Source: Spirochaetales bacterium (GTDB lineage Bacteria; Spirochaetota; Spirochaetia; SZUA-6; RPPD01). Taken from it: a stretch of 64,000 bases of DNA. The first letter of the stretch is position 1. Each line of letters starts with the position of its first letter. Made by a program: the position numbers and the translations under genes. The DNA lies in NCBI GenBank assembly GCA_016929065.1, contig JAFGJO010000028.1, positions 36,311 through 100,310 on the forward strand. Direction: 5' to 3'. Below the pieces are notes generated by a model. That model searched no databases, had not been told where the DNA came from, and saw only the letters and a list, made by a program, of their open reading frames with translations. Shown piece after piece: positions 25,258 through 33,286 of the stretch.

Positions 25258-27060
25258 TTAGTCATCATCAGTTTTGAGTACCGAGAGAAAGGCTGACTGC
25301 GGGAGCTCGACATTGCCTACCATTTTCATCCGCTTTTTTCCTTCTTTCTGTTTCTCAAGAAGTTTTCTTTTCCTGGTAATATCACCGCCGTAACATTTTG
25401 CCGTGACATCCTTTCGCAATGCCGAAATTGTTTCCCGGGCGATAATGGTACTGCCGATTGCCCCCTGTATGGGGATTTTAAACTGATGACGCGGAATTTC
25501 CTGTGAGAGTTTTTTGCAGATCTGACGGGAACGGGCATACGCGTTCCCCTCAAATACCAGCTGTGAGAGTGCATCTACCGGCTTTCCATTTACCAAAATA
25601 TCCAGCTTAACCAGCTTTGTATCCTGATATCCGATAATCTCATAATCAAACGAGGCATATCCCCGGCTGATCGACTTTAATTTGTCATAAAAATCAAACA
25701 ATACTTCGGCAAGAGGGAGCTCATAGATGACTTCTACCCGTTTTTCATCAAGATAGGTAAGGTTCTGCTGCACCCCTCGTTTCTCCAGGCAGAGGGTCAT
25801 GATATTTCCCAGATATTCAGTCGGCGTAATCACCGAAGCGCGGATATACGGTTCCGCCGAGGTATCGATAAGTCCCGGATCGGGGAACTCAAGCGGATTG
25901 TCCAGAAATGATTCGGTACCATTGTTATAGAGAATCCTGTAGCGGACTGACGGTGCGGTCAGCACGATGCTCAGCCCGTACTCGCGTTCAATGCGTTCCT
26001 GGATAATTTCCAGATGCAGCAATCCCAGAAATCCGCACCGGTAACCGAATCCCAGTGCAGCCGAGGAATCTTTTTCATAAACCAGCGATGCATCATTCAG
26101 TTTTAATTTCTCGAGTGCCGTGGTAAGTTCTTCATAATCGTTCGCGTCAACCGGATAGATCGAGGAAAAAACGACCGGTTTCACTTCACGGAATCCCTGA
26201 AGGGGGGCATCACATGGATGCGTGTTGTCGGTGACCGTATCCCCCACCCGGGTATCCGATATTGTTTTTATTCCTGCAATAAAATATCCGACATCCCCCG
26301 CCCGCAGGATTTCCGTCTTTTTGAGCTGGATCTGGAAAATACCAACTTCTTCGACCACATAGGCCGAGTCATTCCACCAGAACCGGATTTCCTGGTTTTT
26401 TTTAATTGACCCTTCGAAAACACGGATATGAACAACAACACCGCGGTACGGGTCGTAGTGCGAGTCGAAAATAAGTGCTTTTAACGGATTTTTTTCGTCT
26501 CCGAGTGGTGCCGGAATAAGAGAAATCATGCCTTCCATAAGTTCTTCAATTCCGGTCCCGTTTTTTGCCGATATGGGAAAAGCAATATCGGAATCAAGCC
26601 CCAGGTCATGATCAATCTGCTTTTTCACACTCTCAACATCCGCGGCGGCAAGGTCAATCTTGTTGATCACCGGAATAATCTCGAGGTTGTGCTCCAGAGC
26701 CAGAAACATGTTCGAAAGAGTCTGTGCCTCGACTCCCTGGCTTGCGTCGATCACCAGGAGTGCACCCTCACAGGAGGATATGGCGCGGGAAACTTCATAG
26801 GTAAAATCCACATGACCGGGAGTGTCGACCAGATTTAGAATATAGGTGTTTCCATCCTTCGCGGTGTAGGGCATCGAGATCGCCTGTGATTTAATGGTGA
26901 TGCCGCGTTCCCGTTCAATATCCATGGAATCCAGAAGCTGATCGTGAAAATCACGCGCAGCAATAATATTTGCCCGCTGGATAAAACGGTCTGCCAGGGT
27001 CGATTTTCCATGATCGATATGTGCGATAATACAAAAATTACGAATGAGGGATCTGTTCAT
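25258..27060 (-). CDS. lepA: elongation factor 4 (LepA)
   Basis: A 600-residue translational GTPase that acts on ribosomes and influences initiation or back-translocation under stress. The G1 motif AHIDHGKST, switch II DTPGHVDF and NKID are all present, followed by the LepA-specific C-terminal domain (GYASFDYE ... KYYGGDITRK-type segment, here AKCYGGDITRKRKLLEKQKEGKKRM at the end). I chose ATG 27060, preceded by TTGGAG, because LepA proteins conventionally begin close to IRNFCIIAHIDHG; the in-frame TTG at 27069 is itself inside that ribosome-binding site. The divergent gap to the receiver-kinase gene is 179 bases. Confidence 0.97.
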   Translation of the reverse strand: MNRSLIRNFCIIAHIDHGKSTLADRFIQRANIIAARDFHDQLLDSMDIERERGITIKSQAISMPYTAKDGNTYILNLVDTPGHVDFTYEVSRAISSCEGALLVIDASQGVEAQTLSNMFLALEHNLEIIPVINKIDLAAADVESVKKQIDHDLGLDSDIAFPISAKNGTGIEELMEGMISLIPAPLGDEKNPLKALIFDSHYDPYRGVVVHIRVFEGSIKKNQEIRFWWNDSAYVVEEVGIFQIQLKKTEILRAGDVGYFIAGIKTISDTRVGDTVTDNTHPCDAPLQGFREVKPVVFSSIYPVDANDYEELTTALEKLKLNDASLVYEKDSSAALGFGYRCGFLGLLHLEIIQERIEREYGLSIVLTAPSVRYRILYNNGTESFLDNPLEFPDPGLIDTSAEPYIRASVITPTEYLGNIMTLCLEKRGVQQNLTYLDEKRVEVIYELPLAEVLFDFYDKLKSISRGYASFDYEIIGYQDTKLVKLDILVNGKPVDALSQLVFEGNAYARSRQICKKLSQEIPRHQFKIPIQGAIGSTIIARETISALRKDVTAKCYGGDITRKRKLLEKQKEGKKRMKMVGNVELPQSAFLSVLKTDDD

Positions 27061-27239
27061 ATTCTCCAACTAAAAGCGGTTATGGACCGTAAACGATGTG
27101 ACTTTTTTCCGAAAAAGGCTGCAAAGCAAATTTGCATTATTATCCTTGCGATTATATACTCTATTATAGAATATTGTGCAAGGGGCAGTTTCTTTGACCG
27201 TTCTGCACCCGATTTTCATGTATTGAAAAGGGATGATTC

Positions 27240-28184
27240 ATGCCGAGACACAAGATACTCATTGTGGATGACCAGGATTTTATCTGTGATATTCTCATTC
27301 GCTTTGTCAGTAAAGCCGGCTTTGAAGCGATCACCGCTTCAAACGGACTTGAAGCAATAGAACTATACAAAATGGAAAGCCCCGCACTTGTCATTTCCGA
27401 TATCATCATGCCCAAAATGAACGGCTTGTCACTACTTTCCGAAATAAAAAAAATTGATCCACAGGCCCTGGTGATACTTATTACCGGATATGGGAATGAG
27501 GAGATTCTGTTAAAGGCCCTGCGCGGCGGCGCAATAAATTTCTTTCGAAAACCGTTCAGGGTCGAGGAAGTAATCGAAGTCGTCACTCATGCAGTTCGGC
27601 ACAAAAGCGCGCATGAATACAAGGAACTTGTCTGTCCGGATATCACCGAAGACAAAAAAAGCTTCACCATTCCGGTACAAGAAGCGAATATTCTGCCGAT
27701 TGTAAACCAGATTGCCATAAACTGCGGCGCATTTTTCTCCCCGTCAGAAATAATAAATATCAAAATCGGAATCGAGGAAATGTTCACAAACGCGGTTGAA
27801 CACGGGTCGCTCGGTATTGGATTTGATACCAAACGCAAGGGGCTCCTGGAAGGGAACTTCTACAGTCTTCTCAAGAAAAAAATGGAAGATCCCGTGACTG
27901 CAGAAAAAAAAATCCATATCACCACCCATTTGACGCCGCAGGAACTCATTATCACCATAAAGGATGAAGGAGAGGGATTTGACTGGAAAAATCTTCCCGT
28001 GATATCAACTGAAAATATCCAGCACTTCAACGGCCGGGGCATACTCCTGACAAAAATATTTTTTGACCGGGTGGAATACAATAAAAAAGGGAACATGGTG
28101 ACACTGGGAAAAGCAGCCGGGCAGCAGCGGAAAGAAAATAAAATAAAAAATCCCCTGCCGCAGAGATCAAAAACACAATCCTGA
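27240..28184 (+). CDS. response regulator fused to an RsbW-like anti-sigma kinase domain
   Basis: A 314-residue cytoplasmic protein. Residues 1-120 are a complete receiver with acidic DD at 10-11, phospho-acceptor D54 in VISDIIMPKMNG and lysine in FRKPF. Residues ~140-290 are an HATPase_c_2 domain of the RsbW/SpoIIAB type, with the N box GIEEMFTNAVEHG, G1 KDEGEGFDW and GRGILLTKIFFD. It therefore links two-component phosphorylation to a partner-switching output. The separate phosphatase, STAS protein and second RsbW-like kinase at 58-61 kb are candidate partners. It converges with the hybrid kinase gene, only two bases between the stops. Confidence 0.85.
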   Translation: MPRHKILIVDDQDFICDILIRFVSKAGFEAITASNGLEAIELYKMESPALVISDIIMPKMNGLSLLSEIKKIDPQALVILITGYGNEEILLKALRGGAINFFRKPFRVEEVIEVVTHAVRHKSAHEYKELVCPDITEDKKSFTIPVQEANILPIVNQIAINCGAFFSPSEIINIKIGIEEMFTNAVEHGSLGIGFDTKRKGLLEGNFYSLLKKKMEDPVTAEKKIHITTHLTPQELIITIKDEGEGFDWKNLPVISTENIQHFNGRGILLTKIFFDRVEYNKKGNMVTLGKAAGQQRKENKIKNPLPQRSKTQS

Positions 28185-28186
28185 AT

Positions 28187-30520
28187 CTATATATCAAGGA
28201 TTTTTCTTACTACCTTTTCGAGCTCCGCAGGGGAGAACGGTTTCTGCAGAAAATAGGAATCCTTTTGAAAATTCCCGTCATTATCAACAGCATTCTCAAA
28301 ATATCCCGAAATATAGAGTACCCGCATGTCATCGCGTATCGAAACAAGTCTGTCTGCCAGCTGTACCCCGCTCAAATGGGGCATGACAATATCGGTAATT
28401 AATAGGTCAATTTTGCCCTTGTATTGTTCACAAATCAGAATGGCCTCACCGGGGTTGCTTGCCTCAAGTACATTATACCCGAGTTTTTCCAGCACCCGAT
28501 GCACCATATCCCGGAATACTTCCTCGTCCTCGACAAGCAGGATCGATTCTGTTCCAAGGCTAAATGATTCACGCTTCGGCTCTTCTTTTTCTATTTTCTC
28601 GGCTTTGGTCAGCGACCGGGGAAGATACACGTAAAAGGACGTCCCTATTTTGCCGGTGCTTTCGGCAAAAATAAAACCTTCACTTTGCTTGACAATACCG
28701 TAGACCGTGGAAAGGCCCAGTCCGGTCCCTTTCCCCGGCTCCTTGGTGGTAAAAAAAGGCTCAAATATCCGATGCTTGATATTCTCGGCGATCCCGCTTC
28801 CTGTATCTGAAACTTTTAACAGCACATAATGCCCCAACTGGATTGAAAAATTATCTTTGAGATTGTTTTCATGGACCGTGACATTACTGCTTGAAATAGT
28901 CAGTTTTCCACCTTCGGGCATCGCGTCACGGGCATTGACCGCCAGATTCATGATCACCTGTTCAATTTGTATGGGATCAACCTTAATCCGCCAGACATCA
29001 TCATCAAGGACGGTAAACAGCTTGATATGTTCCGGCAAAAGGCGTTTCAGCATTTTCTCGAGATCGGTGATGAGGATATTCAGGTCAATGACTTTCGGCT
29101 GCAGTACCTGTCGCCGGGAAAAAGCGAGCAACTGCCGGGTGAGTGCAGCCGCTTTTCTCCCCGCTTTGCGGATCGACTCGATATCATTGGAAATTGGATC
29201 ATCGTCCGGGAGCGTGTCCAGCAGCAGATCGGCATACCCGATAATCGCCCCGAGCAGATTGTTGAAGTCGTGGGCAATCCCGCCAGCGAGCCTCCCGATC
29301 CCCTCCATTTTTTGTGACTGGAGCAGCTGCTCTTCAATCCTGTGCTGTTCTGTATTGTCAATGATAAAACCCTTGATGAGTTCGAGTTCTCCTGCCTCTG
29401 AAAATTCGGCAACCACATTCGCCGTGATAAAAAGCGGCTTGTTGTCGCGGCCGACAAACTGTGCGTTGAAATATTTCAGCGACCGTTCCTTCACCAGGAT
29501 GTCCAAAAAAGCCCCGGGCTTGAGAAAATCGGGAAAAAAAGTTGCCAGATTGTACCGCATGACTTCCTCGGCATTTTCAAAACCCAGTATCTCAGCAAAT
29601 GATGTATTGCAGGTCAAAATCTCGCCATGAATGGTTGAAATGAAATCACCGGCAAGATTGTCTTCAAAAAACTGGCGGTAGCGCTCTTCGCTTTCCCTCA
29701 GGGCAATTTCCGCCCGTTCGCGTGCTGTAATATCATGAAGGATAATGACATTTCCCGCCTGCACACTGTCATTGCCCAGAATTGGTGCAATATTCGCCTT
29801 GACCGTTCGTTGATCACCCTTTTTGGAAATGCAGGTCAATAAGGGACTTGTGCCCTCATCAAGCGCCAGGAGATTTACTTTTTCGTCTGTCGCCCGGTCA
29901 TACACTGCCACCACATCGTACAAAAGTTTTCCTCCCCCTTCAGATGCATTATAGCCGGTGAAATATTCCGCCTTTGGATTCAAAAATACAATCCGGTCTT
30001 CCATATTGGTGGTAATTACTGCGTCATCAATGCTCTTGAGCGTGGTACCGAACAGCTGTTCCCTTTCCCGAAGCACATTCTGCAGCTTATGCCGGTACAG
30101 GGCAATTTCGATATTGATATGGAGTTCCCGTTCCTCGAATGGTTTCAGAATGTATCCGAATGGTTCGGTTATCTTTGCCCGCCTGAGTGTTGCTTCCTCT
30201 GTATAGGCAGTAATATAGACAATAGGAACAAACAGTTTTTCAAGTATTTTTTCTGCTGCCTCGATACCATCCATATCCCCGGCCAGTCGTATATCCATAA
30301 GCACAAGATCGGGACAAAGTTCAAGAACCCGCCTGACTGCATCTCTGCCGGTGGAAGCGATGCCCGGGACAGTATAGCCGAGCTTTTCAAGACGTTTCTG
30401 CATGTCCAGCGCCACAATGTTTTCATCTTCAACGATAAATATCCGTGCGGGGGTAATCATCCCGTTTTCGGAAAAAGAGAGCCGGTCGGCGGGTTGGAAA
30501 GAGAAGTTGTTTTCATACAT
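28187..30520 (-). CDS. hybrid histidine kinase (receiver-PAS-PAS-kinase-receiver)
   Basis: A 777-residue cytoplasmic kinase. Order: receiver (25-140, phospho-acceptor D76), PAS (about 155-270), PAS (280-395), HisKA with phospho-histidine H417 in LAGGIAHDFNNLLG, HATPase (about 465-635, ending in GTGLGLSTVYGIVKQ), and a C-terminal receiver (about 655-777, LLITDIVMPHLSG, KPFS). Receivers at both ends make a self-contained phosphorelay. The C-terminal receiver closely resembles those of blr/PAS hybrid kinases. Its convergent neighbour is the receiver-RsbW fusion, a plausible downstream partner, which is inference from position. Confidence 0.9.
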   Translation of the reverse strand: MYENNFSFQPADRLSFSENGMITPARIFIVEDENIVALDMQKRLEKLGYTVPGIASTGRDAVRRVLELCPDLVLMDIRLAGDMDGIEAAEKILEKLFVPIVYITAYTEEATLRRAKITEPFGYILKPFEERELHINIEIALYRHKLQNVLREREQLFGTTLKSIDDAVITTNMEDRIVFLNPKAEYFTGYNASEGGGKLLYDVVAVYDRATDEKVNLLALDEGTSPLLTCISKKGDQRTVKANIAPILGNDSVQAGNVIILHDITARERAEIALRESEERYRQFFEDNLAGDFISTIHGEILTCNTSFAEILGFENAEEVMRYNLATFFPDFLKPGAFLDILVKERSLKYFNAQFVGRDNKPLFITANVVAEFSEAGELELIKGFIIDNTEQHRIEEQLLQSQKMEGIGRLAGGIAHDFNNLLGAIIGYADLLLDTLPDDDPISNDIESIRKAGRKAAALTRQLLAFSRRQVLQPKVIDLNILITDLEKMLKRLLPEHIKLFTVLDDDVWRIKVDPIQIEQVIMNLAVNARDAMPEGGKLTISSSNVTVHENNLKDNFSIQLGHYVLLKVSDTGSGIAENIKHRIFEPFFTTKEPGKGTGLGLSTVYGIVKQSEGFIFAESTGKIGTSFYVYLPRSLTKAEKIEKEEPKRESFSLGTESILLVEDEEVFRDMVHRVLEKLGYNVLEASNPGEAILICEQYKGKIDLLITDIVMPHLSGVQLADRLVSIRDDMRVLYISGYFENAVDNDGNFQKDSYFLQKPFSPAELEKVVRKILDI

Positions 30521-30632
30521 ACAAGCAGCCTGTCAAAACGATTTCCGTTTTCCCTGTAAACCTTTTCAGTACTATATCATAAATTTAAAATGACAACAGA
30601 CGAACGCAGCAAATACTTTTATTTTAAAAAAA

Positions 30633-30706
30633 TGGGCGGCGCAGGACTCGAACCTGTGACCCCTAGCGTGTCGAGCTAGTGCTCTAACCAACTGAGCTAG
30701 CCGCCC
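30633..30706 (-). tRNA. tRNA-Val (anticodon GAC), with C at position 33
   Basis: Cloverleaf: acceptor GGGCGGC/GCCGCCC, D stem GCTC/GAGC, anticodon stem CTAGC/GCTAG, loop TCGACAC giving anticodon GAC, T arm CAGG TTCGAGT CCTG with an A-C mismatch at the base, discriminator A. The base before the anticodon is C, not the nearly invariant U33. No encoded CCA. This oddity is directly visible in the sequence. Confidence 0.93.
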
Positions 30707-30715
30707 GTTGCAATC

Positions 30716-30744
30716 GTGATACAGGATTTTTCCGTCTTTGTCAA
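30716..30744 (-). promoter_or_regulatory. promoter of tRNA-Val
   Basis: On the minus strand, a perfect TTGACA (30739-30744), a 17-base spacer, and TATCAC (30716-30721). It ends about 10 bases before the tRNA 5' end. An intact promoter argues that the odd tRNA is expressed. Confidence 0.6.
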
Positions 30745-30800
30745 TATGAGAACAGCTCGTATCAGCAATTCTCAATATGGAATTTATTTTAAGGAAAAAT

Positions 30801-30853
30801 GTCATCCTGAGGAGCCCGACCACTTCAGCGTAATGGGCGGGCGTCTCGAAGGG
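30801..30853. repeat. possible remnant of a dispersed intergenic repeat
   Basis: In the 250-base gap between tRNA-Val and cheY, GTCATCCTGAGGAGC (from 30801) and GCGTCTCGAAGGG (to 30853) resemble the two halves of a GC-rich intergenic repeat I have seen widely in bacterial genomes. Only one copy is in the window, so this rests on recall. The rest of the gap shows nothing. Confidence 0.3.
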
Positions 30854-30957
30854 TTAATATCACTTTCAATCCATACTTCGATATTGGTTCTACAAAAACT
30901 ATAGTCCTGATGAAAATTGCCGGGCCCGTCTCCTCTCTGTTACCTTAAAAAATTTAA

Positions 30958-31398
30958 TTACTGCTTTTTCAGCGTCATCAGTACCCGTTCAAGCACTTTT
31001 TTCCGGTCGAGAGGTTTTACAATATAATTTTTTGCACCGAGCAGAAGGGATTTTTTTACCAGATCCTGCTTCCCCAGGGCACTAATCATGATGATCTTTG
31101 CTTCCTTGTCGAATTCAATTATTTTTTCAAGCGCAGTCACCCCATCCATAACCGGCATGGTAATATCCATGGTAACGAGGTCAATATTCGGATACAGTTC
31201 CTTGTATTTCTCAAGGCCGTCCTGCCCGTTCTCTGCAGTCGCAGCGACATCAAAACCTTCTGACGTCAAAATCTGTTCGATCTGCTTGGTGACAAACATG
31301 GAGTCATCAACAATCAATACCCGAAAGGCCTTTCCAGTGTCCTGGAGCCCATCCGGTTTTCTTTTGTTTATATTTGGAAAATCCATTTTCGTTTTCAT
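30958..31398 (-). CDS. cheY: chemotaxis response regulator CheY
   Basis: A 146-residue single receiver domain after a ~25-residue N-terminal extension (QDTGKAFRVLIVDDSMFV). The phospho-acceptor is D78 (VTMDITMPVMDG), with D31/D32 and lysine in IVKPLD. Phosphorylated CheY binds the flagellar switch to change rotation. It is the last gene of cheA-cheW/R-cheX-cheY, the arrangement known in Treponema and Borrelia, with AGGAGG before the ATG and 13 bases after cheX. Extended N termini are known in spirochaete CheY proteins. Confidence 0.95.
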   Translation of the reverse strand: MKTKMDFPNINKRKPDGLQDTGKAFRVLIVDDSMFVTKQIEQILTSEGFDVAATAENGQDGLEKYKELYPNIDLVTMDITMPVMDGVTALEKIIEFDKEAKIIMISALGKQDLVKKSLLLGAKNYIVKPLDRKKVLERVLMTLKKQ

Positions 31399-31411
31399 TA
31401 TATATATCCTC

Positions 31412-31876
31412 CTAGTTTTTTTCTCTCACTGCGACGTTAATTTCAATTTTTCCATACTCCATCTCGATGGGTACAATCAGCGCTTCAATACCGGTATCGG
31501 TTACTTCCATATTGTCACCGGTAAAAATTGCCGGGGGGGTCAGGTCAAACTCAAACCCGAGCTCATGGAGTTTTGTCACGGCCTGCGCGGTGATCATGTT
31601 TGCCAGCTCTGTAATCGTCGCTTTGGCAAGTTCGTCAAATTTCACCATTTCTTCACCGTTCATCGAAGAGGCAATTTTTATTGCGGTTGATTCACCCATA
31701 TCAAAGAGCACACGCCCCTCGACATCCCCTGCAAGCCCGACAATTGCCGTGACGCCCAGCACAGGTTGAGATACAGATTTTAGATACAACTCCCCTCTCT
31801 GAATATCTATTCTTAAAACTTCTTTCAGCACACTGAATGCTGCTTCAACAAAAGGATTTATGTATTCAACTCTCAT
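31412..31876 (-). CDS. cheX: CheY-P phosphatase CheX
   Basis: A 154-residue CheX/CheC/FliY-family protein. CheX is the main CheY-P phosphatase of spirochaetes and replaces CheZ. The characteristic helix with the conserved glutamate and asparagine is in FDELAKATITELANMITAQAVTKL (residues ~78-101). GAGG precedes the ATG. Its position between cheW/R and cheY in the operon confirms the assignment. Confidence 0.95.
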   Translation of the reverse strand: MRVEYINPFVEAAFSVLKEVLRIDIQRGELYLKSVSQPVLGVTAIVGLAGDVEGRVLFDMGESTAIKIASSMNGEEMVKFDELAKATITELANMITAQAVTKLHELGFEFDLTPPAIFTGDNMEVTDTGIEALIVPIEMEYGKIEINVAVREKN

Positions 31877-31928
31877 CCCGCTACCTCTTTATTAGTATAA
31901 TAGTTTTTATGCCGTTTCTGCAAACCCT

Positions 31929-33278
31929 TTAATTTTTTTCATTGGTATACCCGGCAATATGATTTCCCTCAATTTTCTTCCACCCGGGAGCGGTCAACTC
32001 TTCATGCTCCCCGATAATCAGCAGTCCGCCCGGTTTCAGTTTTTCGGTGAAATCCGCAAGTATTTTCTGCCGTTCGTGGAGGTCAAAAAACGACAGCAAA
32101 TCACGGGCCACAATCAAATCAAGTTCTGGCAATGTGCCCGCATGACGCGCATCATGATATTCAAAATACAGAAGATCCCTGAATTCCGGGCCAAACACAA
32201 AATTCTTTCCCGATTCTTTCAGAAATCCCGATTTTTCAAGGTATTCGGGAATCATTTCAGGTGCGAAACTCATTGTCGGAGCACTTGAGATGCTCAGGAG
32301 GTCATTGTCGCAGGCCCATACTTTAATACGGGCCTCTGGAAACTGAAGTTTCAGTATCGCGGTAATCGAATATGCTTCCTGTCCCTGTCCGGTACCAACA
32401 GCCCAGACTTTCCATGCCGAGGTGTTCCCGCTATTCAACAGCGAAACAAAACGGTCGCGGTATTCATGATTCCAGAGCATTCCGTTACATGGAGAATAAA
32501 AGGGAATAAGAAAATTCAGGGCATCTTCGGGATCTTCAAGCTGAACATCTTTTTTTTCTGATTGCCGTATTTTTTTCCAGTCTGCAAGCCGCTGCTTCAC
32601 CCACGATGCATTCAATGCATCAACATGGAACCGTGAAAAGGTTTTGAGCGTATCGGTGATAAACTGAAAATCCTGGTCTGCCGGCTTGAGCGGCGCTGCT
32701 TTTTTGGTTTTCTCGGGAGCCTCATCCGTGCCCATGGTACGCCGCACATGAATTTCATCTCCAGACAAATCCCTGTCGGAACCGAATATTTTCTCCACAT
32801 CAAGAATGACGAAAAGTTTTTCCTCCACCTCGACAATACCATGAATATATTTCATGTTGATATCGGTAAACAGCGGGTGCCGCGGCTGAATGGTTGATGA
32901 ATCAAGTCCGATGACATTATCAATGCGGTCAACGATGACACCAACAATCGACTCTTCGATGCGGAGGATAAGGACATTTGCCAGTTCATTCTTTTTCCGC
33001 GTCAGCTCTTCAAGATGGAACATTCTTCGGAGATTAATGACCGGGATGATCTCGCCGCGAAGATTGTGCACCCCTTCCACATAGTTTGGCGTATTGGGAA
33101 CCACAGTAAAGCGCCCGGCCTTTGAAATTTCCTTGACCCGCATGATATCAATTCCGTAGGCACGGCCTCCAAGTGAGAACGTGACCATCTTGAAATCAAC
33201 TTTCGCACGTTTCTCGTCCTGTTCGACTTCACTCTCTTCGATATCAATTGCTGCAAAATCTTTTTCAAGACTGCTCAT
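31929..33278 (-). CDS. cheW: CheW-CheR-like fusion protein
   Basis: A 449-residue protein with two halves. Residues ~28-170 are a CheW coupling domain (VTFSLGGRAYGIDIMRVKEI ... VHNLRGEIIPVINLRRMF), which docks CheA to chemoreceptors. Residues ~215-445 resemble a CheR methyltransferase (VGTGQGQEAYS in place of GCSTGEEPYS, and DLIVARDLLSFF in place of the usual CRNVLIYF). Several CheR motif residues are altered, so catalytic ability is uncertain. The same fusion is known in the treponemal che operon, where this gene is called cheW. GAGG precedes the ATG; 8 bases separate it from cheA. Confidence 0.93.
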   Translation of the reverse strand: MSSLEKDFAAIDIEESEVEQDEKRAKVDFKMVTFSLGGRAYGIDIMRVKEISKAGRFTVVPNTPNYVEGVHNLRGEIIPVINLRRMFHLEELTRKKNELANVLILRIEESIVGVIVDRIDNVIGLDSSTIQPRHPLFTDINMKYIHGIVEVEEKLFVILDVEKIFGSDRDLSGDEIHVRRTMGTDEAPEKTKKAAPLKPADQDFQFITDTLKTFSRFHVDALNASWVKQRLADWKKIRQSEKKDVQLEDPEDALNFLIPFYSPCNGMLWNHEYRDRFVSLLNSGNTSAWKVWAVGTGQGQEAYSITAILKLQFPEARIKVWACDNDLLSISSAPTMSFAPEMIPEYLEKSGFLKESGKNFVFGPEFRDLLYFEYHDARHAGTLPELDLIVARDLLSFFDLHERQKILADFTEKLKPGGLLIIGEHEELTAPGWKKIEGNHIAGYTNEKN

Positions 33279-33286
33279 CCGCTACC

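Noticed and set aside
27140..27190. Inverted repeat CCTTGC ... GCAAGG in the lepA divergent gap
   Set aside because: The stem is short and imperfect and no known operator matches.
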